DNA of 33,964 bases from Campylobacterota bacterium (lineage in GTDB: Bacteria; Campylobacterota; Campylobacteria; Campylobacterales; Sulfurovaceae): NCBI GenBank assembly GCA_013153055.1, contig JAADFE010000053.1, positions 1 to 33,964 of the forward strand. Direction: 5' to 3'. Position numbers and translations under genes: made by a program. The notes beneath the pieces were generated by a model. The model was not told the origin of the DNA. It made no database searches and worked only from the letters and a program-made list of their open reading frames with translations. The stretch's first letter is position 1, and each line of letters begins with the position of its first letter. Positions 20,181 to 29,347 of the stretch are shown piece by piece.

Positions 20181-21626
20181 ATGCGTTACATTTTAATCTT
20201 ATATTTTTTTACTATTTCTCTGTTTGGATTTAATTATCATTTAAAGCCATATCATGTTACTGATGGTGTAGAGTGTTTTTTAGGTTTGCCTTTGACAGTA
20301 GAAAAAATTAATGGAGGAAATGTAATTAATACCTGTTATGTTGAGACAAGTGAAGGATTTGTGGTAATAGATAGTGGTCCTACTTATAGTTATGCTCAAC
20401 AAGCATATAATGTAATGCAAGATATTAGTAAGATGCCTGTTAAATATGTTATCAATACATCTTCTGATGAATTACATATTTTAGGTAATGAGTTTTATAA
20501 AGAGATGGGAGCTATATTAATTGGACCAAAAGATTACAAAAAAATAAAAAAAGTTCTACTTAAAGAAAAGATAACTGATGATGCTTTTATAAATACAAGA
20601 TTAATTCCATTGGATAAAATAGTAACAAAAAATTATAATGTAACTGTTGGTAACACTAAAGTGAGAGTTGAAAAAATTATAAATGATGATAGATTTTTAA
20701 CAGTTTATATTCCTCAAAGAAAAATCTTTTTTGCTGGGGATATGCTTTATAATAATAGAATTCCTGAATTAAAAGGTCATTATCTTTTGAATTGGCTAAA
20801 GGCACTAAAAAAAATAGAGGCAATAAAATGGACTACTATAGTGGGTTCATATGGTATTGTTATGAATTATAGTGCATTAAAAAATACCACAAGCTATTTG
20901 ACTTTGTTGAAAAAAGAGATTACTTCAAATATAAAAAAAGGAATGAGTAAAAAGCAGTGTATAAAAAATGTCACAATGAGTGCTTTTAAAGGAGATAGAT
21001 TTTATGACTTATTGCACAAAAAGAATGTTGCTATTGCTTATGATGAATTGAAGTCAAAAATAAAAAATAAGAAAAAAACAGAGCATAAAAAAGAGAAGTT
21101 AATCAAGAAAAAGATTAAAAGTAAGAAAAAGCACAAGAGAGAGAAAAAGAAAAAAATTAAGATTGAAAAAAAGATAAAAAAAGAGAAAATAAAAAAGAAA
21201 AAAACTAAGAGTGAAAAGAGAACAAAAAAAGAAAAAGTAGCAAAAAAAGAGAATAAAAAGATAACACCAATATATTATCATAGTTTTCCTGCAGCTATAC
21301 GCATGGCTAGACAGAGTAAAAAAATTGTATTGATAAAAATTCGTTCTGATAATTGCCCATATTGTGATGAGCTAGAAAAAATTTTAAAGCAAAATAGTAG
21401 AGTCAAAGAGATTATTAATGAAAATTATAAGATGGTTCAGTTGAATATGTCAAGAGATAATATTCCTCTGGGTATTCGTGTTAGTGCTACTCCAACTTTA
21501 GTTTTTGTTAGACCCGATATCAAAAAAGTAGTTATGGTTATTCCTGGAATTGACTCTAGTAGAGAGTTAATATCAATTTTAAAAGAGGGAATTAAATATG
21601 GAAAACAGAATGGATATTTAAAATAA
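20181..21626 (+). CDS. Metallo-beta-lactamase-fold protein fused through a Lys-rich linker to a thioredoxin-like domain
   Basis: N-terminal MBL-like (CYVETSEGFVVIDSGPT...KYVINTSSDELHILGNEF...FFAGDMLYNN); linker of nearly all K/E/R; C-terminal IKIRSDNCPYCDELEKIL...VSATPTLVFV thioredoxin-like fold. Confidence 0.85.
   Translation: MRYILILYFFTISLFGFNYHLKPYHVTDGVECFLGLPLTVEKINGGNVINTCYVETSEGFVVIDSGPTYSYAQQAYNVMQDISKMPVKYVINTSSDELHILGNEFYKEMGAILIGPKDYKKIKKVLLKEKITDDAFINTRLIPLDKIVTKNYNVTVGNTKVRVEKIINDDRFLTVYIPQRKIFFAGDMLYNNRIPELKGHYLLNWLKALKKIEAIKWTTIVGSYGIVMNYSALKNTTSYLTLLKKEITSNIKKGMSKKQCIKNVTMSAFKGDRFYDLLHKKNVAIAYDELKSKIKNKKKTEHKKEKLIKKKIKSKKKHKREKKKKIKIEKKIKKEKIKKKKTKSEKRTKKEKVAKKENKKITPIYYHSFPAAIRMARQSKKIVLIKIRSDNCPYCDELEKILKQNSRVKEIINENYKMVQLNMSRDNIPLGIRVSATPTLVFVRPDIKKVVMVIPGIDSSRELISILKEGIKYGKQNGYLK
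21054..21260 (+). other. Lys-rich low-complexity linker coding region
   Basis: Translates to KSKIKNKKKTEHKKEKLIKKKIKSKKKHKREKKKKIKIEKKIKKEKIKKKKTKSEKRTKKEKVAKKENKK. Confidence 0.9.
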
Positions 21627-21754
21627 TCAATATTTTTATATTGGTTATATATTTAAAAATAGTGCCAATATGTTTTTTTATACTGTTTTTTGTTATTTTT
21701 TAATAAAAAAATGATATAATTTTATTATGTAAAATAAAATTAAGGGATTGCTCT

Positions 21755-23041
21755 ATGAAAAATATAATTCATACCATAGTAATGGGTTTATTAACTCTTT
21801 TTTCTGCTTATTTATATCTATTGGCTGATACTCCGTCAATATCACAAAAAATTATAATTAAAGAGAATCCTACTGTTGAGATATACAAAGAACAGAATAA
21901 AGCACTTGATTATTTAAATAAAATTAGAGTTGGAGCAGGATTGATACCTCTTTCGAGTAATAATAAGTTAGCAAAAGCTGCTAAAAATCATGCTATATAT
22001 TTGATAGAAAATAATACAATAGGACATTATGAAGATAAAAACAAGATAGGTTATACAGGAGAGTATGGTTCCCAAAGAAGTATATATAGTGGTTACAAAA
22101 CTTCAATGGTTATAGAAAATATATCAAATAATAATTTTACAGCAAAAGAGTCAATAGATGGATTAATGGCTGCTATATATCATCGTTTTGGTTTTTTGGA
22201 TTTTCATATTGATGAGATTGGAATTGGAATAGAACAGGGGAGAGAAGATAAATCTCAAACAGCTTTTGTATATGATATGGGAAGTCATAATTTAGAAGAG
22301 ATATGTCAAAAGAAAAATAGTATCAAGTCAGGAGAGTATGCTTCTAATATCTGTGCTGATAAATCATTAAAAATAGATGCCAAATTGTTTAATAACACTT
22401 TGAGCTTAAATAGAAAAAGAAATAATAAAGTTATACTCTATCCATATGATAATCAAGTTGATGTACCTCCTGCATTTTATGATGAGTTACCAGACCCTCT
22501 ACCTGAGTATAGTGTTAGTGGTTTTCCTATTAGTATAAGTTTTAATGATTCCTATTTTCAACAAATCAATATGGTTAGTTTTAAACTTTTTGATAATCAA
22601 AACAGAGAGATAAAGGATACCATTGTATATAATCATTTAACAGACCCAAATAAAAGATTAAAAAGATTTGAGTTTGCACTCTTTCCTCTCAAAAGATTAT
22701 CTTGGGGAAGCTCTTATCATGTAAAAGTTGTTTATATAGCTAATGGAAGATTAAAAAGAAAAGAGTGGAAATTTAAAACAAGAGATTTCAAGAGACCTAT
22801 TTATCAAGTAACCTCTAATCATAATAGTTTCAATATTAATATTGGAGAAGCTTCGATATTCTATTTTCCTCCTCAATCAAAAAGAGATATCTTGGGTAGT
22901 TTAAAATATCCTGCTAGTTTGGATATAAGCTTTATAGATAAAAATACGATTAAACTTATAGCTAATAGTATAGAAGAGAATAGTATTAGCTTAGATATTG
23001 GTAATCGCAGATTGAATTTAAATATTCAAAAGAAAATATAA
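21755..23041 (+). CDS. Secreted CAP (SCP-like) domain protein
   Basis: ALDYLNKIRVGAGLIPLSSNNKLAKAAKNHAIYLIENNTIGHYE resembles the start of CAP domains; signal-anchor N-terminus. Confidence 0.75.
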   Translation: MKNIIHTIVMGLLTLFSAYLYLLADTPSISQKIIIKENPTVEIYKEQNKALDYLNKIRVGAGLIPLSSNNKLAKAAKNHAIYLIENNTIGHYEDKNKIGYTGEYGSQRSIYSGYKTSMVIENISNNNFTAKESIDGLMAAIYHRFGFLDFHIDEIGIGIEQGREDKSQTAFVYDMGSHNLEEICQKKNSIKSGEYASNICADKSLKIDAKLFNNTLSLNRKRNNKVILYPYDNQVDVPPAFYDELPDPLPEYSVSGFPISISFNDSYFQQINMVSFKLFDNQNREIKDTIVYNHLTDPNKRLKRFEFALFPLKRLSWGSSYHVKVVYIANGRLKRKEWKFKTRDFKRPIYQVTSNHNSFNINIGEASIFYFPPQSKRDILGSLKYPASLDISFIDKNTIKLIANSIEENSISLDIGNRRLNLNIQKKI

Positions 23042-23148
23042 AATATAACTAAAAAAGCATATTTAACATATATCATTACTACTTAATCATTAATAATATA
23101 GTATAATATTAAAAAATAAAAAAAAATATGTTTGTTGGAGATATTAGT

Positions 23149-23709
23149 ATGGTTAAGAGCAATAAAAAGTATGAGATAAAGTGTGCTTATCAAGAGATTA
23201 TTGTTAGTAGAACAGATACCAAAGGCAAAATAATATATTGTAATTCTACCTTTAAAAAGGTCAATGCTTTTAAAGGTGCTTCTATTATAAATCAGCCACA
23301 CAATATAGTACGACATCCTGATATGCCTAAAGTCATTTTTCATATTATATGGAAAACTATATCAAGAGGTTTGCCTATTCAAGCTGTAGTAAAAAACAGA
23401 ACTAACGATAATAGATACTATTGGACTATGCTAGAGTGGAAGGTTCAAAAAGATATGGATAATAATATTATATCCTATGTGGCTCATGGTAAACAAGCAC
23501 CACAAAAGATTATAGATATAATCGAACCTTTATATAAGATGTTAAAGGATATAGAAGAAGAACATGGTATGGATAGTTCTCTAAAATATTTACATGCTTA
23601 TCTTGATGAAAAAGGTATGACATATAGTCAATATTTACATTATCTAACTAAACATAGAGGTCTAAAGTGTCTATGTGAATTTGTTAGGCATAAAATATTA
23701 AAAAATTAA
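23149..23709 (+). CDS. PAS-domain sensor protein (no output domain)
   Basis: SRTDTKGKIIYCNSTFKKVNAFKGASIINQPHNIVRHPDMPKVIFHIIWKTI: Aer-type PAS. ATG at 23149 has a GGAG RBS and is preferred over the 23128 ATG of the ORF track. Confidence 0.85.
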   Translation: MVKSNKKYEIKCAYQEIIVSRTDTKGKIIYCNSTFKKVNAFKGASIINQPHNIVRHPDMPKVIFHIIWKTISRGLPIQAVVKNRTNDNRYYWTMLEWKVQKDMDNNIISYVAHGKQAPQKIIDIIEPLYKMLKDIEEEHGMDSSLKYLHAYLDEKGMTYSQYLHYLTKHRGLKCLCEFVRHKILKN

Positions 23710-23982
23710 ATATGAATGATATTCATAGTCTATTTTATTGATAATATAACGAATTTTCTATTTTATATGTTTCTTTTGTACACATTTATATAACTATTTT
23801 TTTGATGATTTTAATAAATTTTTATGTTTAAAATAGACTATTTTAGAGATAAAATAGGAGAATAATATGGTTTAAACTCATATATATAACTTCAAATTAT
23901 AATTTCTACTTATTTATCTTATATATAAAATACTTTTTTATAATCATAATATATAATAATAGTATTATATAAGCTTTTTTTC

Positions 23983-24012
23983 TTGACTTTTAAAAGATTA
24001 TTAGATTATAAT
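23983..24012 (+). promoter_or_regulatory. Candidate sigma70-type promoter of soxC
   Basis: TTGACT (23983-23988) - 18 nt - TATAAT (24007-24012), about 54 nt upstream of the ATG. Confidence 0.6.
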
Positions 24013-24065
24013 CATAATGTTCCAATGGTATTAGTTGAAAATATCAAAATTTAGAAGGAGGACAA

Positions 24066-25403
24066 ATGAATAAAATGAGTAAAGCTTCACAAGAGTTAGA
24101 CCCTATCTCAGATATGAGTATAGCCCAATCTAGCCGAAGAGATTTTTTCAGAAAAGCAGTTGTATATTCAGCAAGTGCTGTTGCAGCTACTAGTGTATTA
24201 TCACCTGTTAAACTCAATGCGACTGATGACCCAGCTATTGTTGAAGAAGCACCTTGGGGTGTAAAGCTAGGTGAACCTATTACAAAAAACTATTATGGTA
24301 TGCCATCTCCTTATGAACATAACAACATAAGAAGAGGTACTCCTATTTTAGCCTCAGGTGATATTTATGCCTCTATTACTATGTGTCCAATACATGAACA
24401 AGAGGGTATTATTACACCAAATGGGTTATTTTTTAATAGATGTCATGGTGGTGTAGCAGAGGTTGACCCTAATGAGTATAGACTTATGATTCATGGATTA
24501 GTTGAGAAACCTTTGGTTTTGACACTTGATGAGCTAAAGAGGTATCCAAGTGAGAGTAGAATTCACTTTATTGAGTGTCCTGCAAATGGTGGTCCAGAGT
24601 GGAGAGGTCCTCAATTTAACAAAATTCAATTTACTAAAGGTATGATGAGTCAAGCAGAGTGGACAGGAGTTTCTCTAAAAGTACTTCTTGCTGATGTTGG
24701 TGTAAAGCCAGAAGCTAAATGGATGTTAGCTGAGGGTTCTGATAATTCAGAGATGGGTAGAACTGTTCCAATTGAAAAAGTTTTTGATGATGCTATGGTT
24801 GTTTGGGCTCAAAATGGTGAAGCTCTAAGACCAGAACAAGGTTATCCAGTGAGACTTCTTTTACCTGGTTGGGAAGGAAATCTACAGATTAAATGGTTAA
24901 AAAGATTAGAGTTTTCAAAAGAGCCATTTTATGCAAAAGAGGAGACAGCAAAATATACTGTTTTAACTCCAAGTGGTAAAGCTATTCAACACTTTTATCC
25001 ATTAGAAGTTAATTCAATTATCACCTCTCCATGTCCTGAAAAACCTTGGACAGACCTCAAAAAAGGTGATTTAGTTGAAATCCAAGGTTTAGCTTGGTCA
25101 GGTCAAGGTACTATCAAAGCTGTTGATATATCATTTGATGGTGGTAAAAATTGGGTTGAAGCTAGTCTAAAAGGTTTAGTTCTTCCAAAAGCTTGGACGA
25201 GATTTAGTTATATGTATAGATATGAGGGAAAACCTCTACTTCTTTCTAGTCGTGCTGTAGATGATAGTGGACATATTCAACCTACTATTGACCAAGAGAT
25301 AGAGGCTGTTGGTATAGAGGCTGTATATCATAGAAATGCTATATGTACATGGGAAGTAACCAAAAAAGGAGAAGTAAATAATGTTCATATCAGAAAATCG
25401 TAG
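24066..25403 (+). CDS. soxC: Sulfane dehydrogenase SoxC (molybdopterin subunit)
   Basis: Tat motif SRRDFFRK; FNRCHGGVAEVDPNEYRLMIHGLVEKPLVLTLDELKRYPSESRIHFIECPANG; followed by soxD and soxYZ. Confidence 0.94.
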   Translation: MNKMSKASQELDPISDMSIAQSSRRDFFRKAVVYSASAVAATSVLSPVKLNATDDPAIVEEAPWGVKLGEPITKNYYGMPSPYEHNNIRRGTPILASGDIYASITMCPIHEQEGIITPNGLFFNRCHGGVAEVDPNEYRLMIHGLVEKPLVLTLDELKRYPSESRIHFIECPANGGPEWRGPQFNKIQFTKGMMSQAEWTGVSLKVLLADVGVKPEAKWMLAEGSDNSEMGRTVPIEKVFDDAMVVWAQNGEALRPEQGYPVRLLLPGWEGNLQIKWLKRLEFSKEPFYAKEETAKYTVLTPSGKAIQHFYPLEVNSIITSPCPEKPWTDLKKGDLVEIQGLAWSGQGTIKAVDISFDGGKNWVEASLKGLVLPKAWTRFSYMYRYEGKPLLLSSRAVDDSGHIQPTIDQEIEAVGIEAVYHRNAICTWEVTKKGEVNNVHIRKS

Positions 25404-26553
25404 AAAAACTATCTCTATTGCATTAGTTGCTTCAGTTATGTTATTTACTACTGCATCTTTTGCAAAAGAGTATATTGCAACAGAGGTTATAAAAAATAAT
25501 TCAAATCCTGTTTTTCCAGCAAATAAAGAAAAAGGAATTGATGGTGGAGTGGTATATAAAGTCAAAGACAATATGTATACAGTTTATGCCATAAATAACC
25601 AAGAGAAAAAAGGTTTTAAGTATGGAAGAACTCCAACTAAAAATGAAGAGAAAGCTTGGGATGTAGATGTTATGCCAGATGGTACGGGTCTACCTGAGGG
25701 TAAAGGTAGCGTAGAACAAGGTGATGAGCTATATGAAGAAAAATGTTCTATGTGTCATGGAGAGTTTGGTTCAGGAGGAAAAGGAAGTAGAAGTACATAT
25801 CCGACTTTATCTATTGGTGAAGCCTCTACAGATAGTTTAACAAACCAAAGAATAAACCCAGATGTTGATGGTCCAAAAAGAGTAATCGGTACATATTGGC
25901 CTCAGGCTAGTACACTATTCTGGTATATAAAAACAGCTATGCCTTTTCCTCATCCAAAGAGTTTAAATAATGATGAAGTTTATGCACTTGTTGCTTATTT
26001 GTTATCAGTAAATGATATTACAATAGATGGTCAAGAGCTTGATGATGAATATGTACTTGATAGAGCAAAATTTTTGAAAATCAAAATGCCAAATGAGGAT
26101 GGATTTATTCCAAAAATTGATGGACCAAAAGGAGCAGAAAATATCAAAAAATTCTTGGGTAATCCTAAAAATTACGGCAATGGTACAAGATGTATGAAAA
26201 ATTGTATTGATGGTGAACCAAATGTAGTAAGAATTAAAAAAGAGATTCACAAATATGAGCCACCAGTGTCAGTTGTTAGAGATTTACCAAAAGAGATTAC
26301 TAGTAGCAAAGAAGTACATCCTGGTCAAAAAATTTATGAGACTAGTTGTGCTGTATGTCATGCAACAGATGCAATGGGTGCACCAAATGTAGGAAACAAA
26401 GAGGCATGGGCTAAAAAGCTTGAAAAAGGTATCGATAAAGTTTACGAAAATGGTATCAAGGGTATTAATGCTATGCCTCCAAAAGGTGGAACCTCTCTAA
26501 GTGATGAGGATTTCAAAAAAGCTGTTGATTATATGATAGATAATAGTAAATGA
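25381..26553 (+). CDS. soxD: SoxD c-type cytochrome subunit
   Basis: Two CxxCH motifs (CSMCHG, CAVCHA); signal peptide; overlaps the soxC 3' end; RBS aaaggag. Confidence 0.92.
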   Translation: MFISENRRKTISIALVASVMLFTTASFAKEYIATEVIKNNSNPVFPANKEKGIDGGVVYKVKDNMYTVYAINNQEKKGFKYGRTPTKNEEKAWDVDVMPDGTGLPEGKGSVEQGDELYEEKCSMCHGEFGSGGKGSRSTYPTLSIGEASTDSLTNQRINPDVDGPKRVIGTYWPQASTLFWYIKTAMPFPHPKSLNNDEVYALVAYLLSVNDITIDGQELDDEYVLDRAKFLKIKMPNEDGFIPKIDGPKGAENIKKFLGNPKNYGNGTRCMKNCIDGEPNVVRIKKEIHKYEPPVSVVRDLPKEITSSKEVHPGQKIYETSCAVCHATDAMGAPNVGNKEAWAKKLEKGIDKVYENGIKGINAMPPKGGTSLSDEDFKKAVDYMIDNSK

Positions 26554-26604
26554 TTATTATATAACATATAGATAATTTATAATAAATAACGAAAGGAAAT
26601 TACA

Positions 26605-27054
26605 ATGAATAGAAGAAAATTTTTAGGTTTAGGTTTAGCTACAGTAGTTTTAACACCAGTAGCAATTAATGCAATTGATTTTAGAAAAGAGAAGCCAGAT
26701 GTGTGGAAAGCTCAGTCAGTAGATGAGGCTATTAGTGCATTATATGGAGATAAAAAACTTCAAGATAGTGATAAGGTTAAAATCAAAGCTAGAAAAGTAG
26801 CAAGTAATGGTGGAGTTATTCCTATAACTGTGAAAACTGATATAGATGCTAAAAGTGTAGCTCTGTTACAAGATGTAAACCCAGAGAGTGCTGTAATCGT
26901 ATGGACTGTTCCAGAGGATGGTATTGTTGATTATAATGTAAAAATTAAGATGAAAGATTCAGGTAAAGTAATAGTTGTTGTTGAGGGTAAAGATGGAAAA
27001 TTATACTCTGCATCAAAAGAGATGGAAGTTGCACTTGGTGGTTGTGAAGGTTAA
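26605..27054 (+). CDS. soxY: Sulfur carrier subunit SoxY
   Basis: Tat-like N-terminus MNRRKFLGLGLATVVLTP; C-terminus VALGGCEG* carries the carrier cysteine; next to soxZ. Confidence 0.93.
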   Translation: MNRRKFLGLGLATVVLTPVAINAIDFRKEKPDVWKAQSVDEAISALYGDKKLQDSDKVKIKARKVASNGGVIPITVKTDIDAKSVALLQDVNPESAVIVWTVPEDGIVDYNVKIKMKDSGKVIVVVEGKDGKLYSASKEMEVALGGCEG

Positions 27055-27111
27055 TAACCTAAATATATCAAAAATTTAAAAAAATTAATAGAATAAACGA
27101 AAGGAATTATA

Positions 27112-27414
27112 ATGGGTAAGATGAAAATAAAAGCAAAATTAGAAGGTGATATTGTCAAAGCTAATGTAATGATTAAACATCCAATGTTGACATATAACGC
27201 AGCAAAGAAAAAAGGTAAAGAGGCTAATTTTATTACATATATCGTAGGTAAAGTAGGAGATAAAATAGTATATGAGGCATCAACAAGCCAGTTTTTATCA
27301 GAAAATCCTCTTCTTAGATTTAAGTTCAAAGGTGCCAAAAAAGGTGATAAACTTACTATAACTTGGAGAGATTTAAAAGGCAAAACTGTAACAAAGTCTA
27401 AAAAAATCAAATAA
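27112..27414 (+). CDS. soxZ: SoxZ
   Basis: MGKMKIKAKLEGDIVKANVMIKHPMLTY...FLSENPLLRFKFKGAKKGDKLTITWRDLKG. Confidence 0.93.
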   Translation: MGKMKIKAKLEGDIVKANVMIKHPMLTYNAAKKKGKEANFITYIVGKVGDKIVYEASTSQFLSENPLLRFKFKGAKKGDKLTITWRDLKGKTVTKSKKIK

Positions 27415-27504
27415 CCATTTATTACTCTCTTTAAAAGGAGGGTGATAAACTATTACAAGAGTACATTTGTTGTGTTTTCTTTTGATAGTTTAAAAGGAAT
27501 TAAT

Positions 27505-27999
27505 ATGAAAAAGATTATCTCAATAACTTTAGTTATATATGTTTTATTTTTTAATATTCTCATGGCAAAATCAGATATAAAAGGTGAGATTGATATAGAT
27601 AAACTATCGTCTAAAGCCAAAAGAACAGATGCTCATATTATGATTTTTTTACATAAAGATTATTGTGGTTTTTGTGAAAAAATGGAAAAAAATATAGCAT
27701 CAAACTTAATAAAGCAGGAGATAAAAAAGAGTTTTATACTGCTATCTTTGAATATAGATAGAGATGAGATAGTCTTATATCAAAATTTTAAAGGTTCAAT
27801 TCATAAATTTGCAAAAGAGTTTGGTATAAGTCTCTATCCAACTCTAATTTTTATTGATGAAGATAACAAGGCAATATACTCTGTAGTAGGATTTAGAAAA
27901 CAAAAAGAGTTACTAGATATTTTGAAATTTGTTAGTAGCAAATCATATAAAGAGATGGATTTTGATACTTTTCAGAGTGATTTAGAATTTCAAGAGTGA
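27505..27999 (+). CDS. Periplasmic thioredoxin-like protein (SoxW-like)
   Basis: MKKIISITLVIYVLFFNILMA signal, CGFCEKMEKNI motif, cis-Pro region SLYPTLIFI. ATG at 27505 has RBS aaagga; the track's 27442 start is a GTG. Confidence 0.82.
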   Translation: MKKIISITLVIYVLFFNILMAKSDIKGEIDIDKLSSKAKRTDAHIMIFLHKDYCGFCEKMEKNIASNLIKQEIKKSFILLSLNIDRDEIVLYQNFKGSIHKFAKEFGISLYPTLIFIDEDNKAIYSVVGFRKQKELLDILKFVSSKSYKEMDFDTFQSDLEFQE

Positions 28000-28009
28000 G
28001 GAGGGATTG

Positions 28010-28459
28010 ATGCAACAGGTAGGTAGAGTAGTATCACTATTTATTTCAGATAAAGAGTTATCAAGAAGAGTAAAACAGGACTATATAGAGATAGATAGAG
28101 GAGGCATCATCAATGATAAGTTCTATGATAAAGATATAGATAGGTCTATACTCATAACCTCTATAGATAGCTACAAATTAGCAAAAAATAGAGATATAGA
28201 TATAAAATATGGTCAACTAGGAGAGAATATACTAATTGACTATAACCCATATCATCTACCTCATGGCACACAGATATCTATAGGAGAGGTAATCTTGGAG
28301 ATAAGTCAACACTGTACTATATGCAAAAGCCTATCAAAGATAGACTCCAAACTACCAAAACTCCTAAAAGATGATAGAGGTATATTTGTCAAAGTAATTA
28401 AGTCTGGATTTATATCTCAAGATGATACTGTTAATATAATGGAGTTAGCTACTGCGTAA
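28010..28459 (+). CDS. MOSC domain protein
   Basis: MQQVGRVVSLFISDKE...GQLGENILIDYNPYHLPHGTQISIGEVILEISQHCTICKSL; ATG at 28010 with gaggag RBS is preferred over TTG 28007. Confidence 0.85.
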   Translation: MQQVGRVVSLFISDKELSRRVKQDYIEIDRGGIINDKFYDKDIDRSILITSIDSYKLAKNRDIDIKYGQLGENILIDYNPYHLPHGTQISIGEVILEISQHCTICKSLSKIDSKLPKLLKDDRGIFVKVIKSGFISQDDTVNIMELATA

Positions 28460-29308
28460 CGCTTTATACTCTCGTGGGATTAGATAATTTTCTGTCTTTA
28501 TAGGCTCACTAAATAGTCCTTTTTCAAATCCAATACTATAGAGTTTATCCAAAGCTTTTATTTGAATATCAGATAGCTCTACAGACTCATCAGAGGCGTA
28601 CATATCCAGATATTTAGTTAGCATTTTGTCTGAAATTCTTACTAAATTTTCATCCTCTAACTTTTTGCAAAGCTCCTCTTTTTTACTATTGGCTACTTTG
28701 ACACCATCTATTAGTATCTCCTCTATCTCTATAGCACGATTTAGTGGAATAGAACGGCGAATTGCCATACCACCAAGAGGCAGAGGTAAATCATCTCCTG
28801 CTAACTCTTGCCATATATCCCATATCTCTTTTTCAACCTCTAAACTATCATCAAAATCCAAAATAGACTCATGAATTAGCACTCCAGCATCAACCTTACC
28901 ACTAACTACAGCCTCTTCTATCTCCAAAAAGTTCATATAAACAGGTCGTGCATTGGGGTAATATATCTTAAATAGCATAGCATTAGTGGTATATTGACCA
29001 GATAGTGCCACCTTGAAGTTTGATTTTAGTTTTTTATCTTTTCTCTTAATCAATTTTGGACCATATCCATTACCAAAACTAATAGCTGTTCTAAGTAGAG
29101 CATAATCATCTTTGATAAGTGGATACATCCCAAAACTAATAGCACTCACATCATAAGTCCCTTTTAGTGCCTCAACATTGAGTGTCTCTATATCCAAAGC
29201 TATATTGGTAAACTCATAATCTTTTGTATCCACCCAACCAAATTTTATAGCATAGTACATAAATATATCATCAGCATCTGGAGAGTGTGCTAGTTGTATC
29301 TTTTTCAT
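28445..29308 (-). CDS. MqnD-like protein (futalosine menaquinone pathway, 1,4-dihydroxy-6-naphthoate synthase-like)
   Basis: MKKIQLAHSPDADDIFMYYAI...VSAISFGMYPLI...ISFGNGYGPKLI...DLPLPLGGMAIRRSI; overlaps the convergent MOSC gene by 15 bp. Confidence 0.8.
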   Translation of the reverse strand: MKKIQLAHSPDADDIFMYYAIKFGWVDTKDYEFTNIALDIETLNVEALKGTYDVSAISFGMYPLIKDDYALLRTAISFGNGYGPKLIKRKDKKLKSNFKVALSGQYTTNAMLFKIYYPNARPVYMNFLEIEEAVVSGKVDAGVLIHESILDFDDSLEVEKEIWDIWQELAGDDLPLPLGGMAIRRSIPLNRAIEIEEILIDGVKVANSKKEELCKKLEDENLVRISDKMLTKYLDMYASDESVELSDIQIKALDKLYSIGFEKGLFSEPIKTENYLIPREYKALRSS

Positions 29309-29347
29309 ATTAAAACCTATTTTTTTATTTTTGTAATTTTATCTAAA

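Noticed and set aside
21099-21281. 60-aa minus-strand hydrophobic ORF
   Set aside because: Is the complement of the Lys-rich linker (AAA/AAG becomes TTT/CTT, giving Phe/Leu), a composition artefact.
23854-23875. Minimal ORF aggagaataatATGGTTTAA (Met-Val-stop) upstream of soxC
   Set aside because: It lies upstream of the better soxC promoter at 23983-24012, so it would not be in the soxC leader; likely chance.
23921-23980. AT-only hairpin (atatataaaatact / agtattatata) followed by a T run upstream of the soxC promoter
   Set aside because: Imperfect and composed only of A/T pairs in very AT-rich DNA; too weak to call a terminator.
25236-25571. 111-aa minus-strand ORF across the soxC/soxD junction
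   Set aside because: Antisense to two solid CDSs; no independent support. Other short antisense ORFs (479-679, 3683-3874, 8381-8563, 9351-9578, 10652-10846, 14797-15015, 15975-16178, 16860-17045, 23083-23343, 26005-26250, 27051-27410, 28626-28874, 30725-30967, 31133-31360) were dropped for the same reason.
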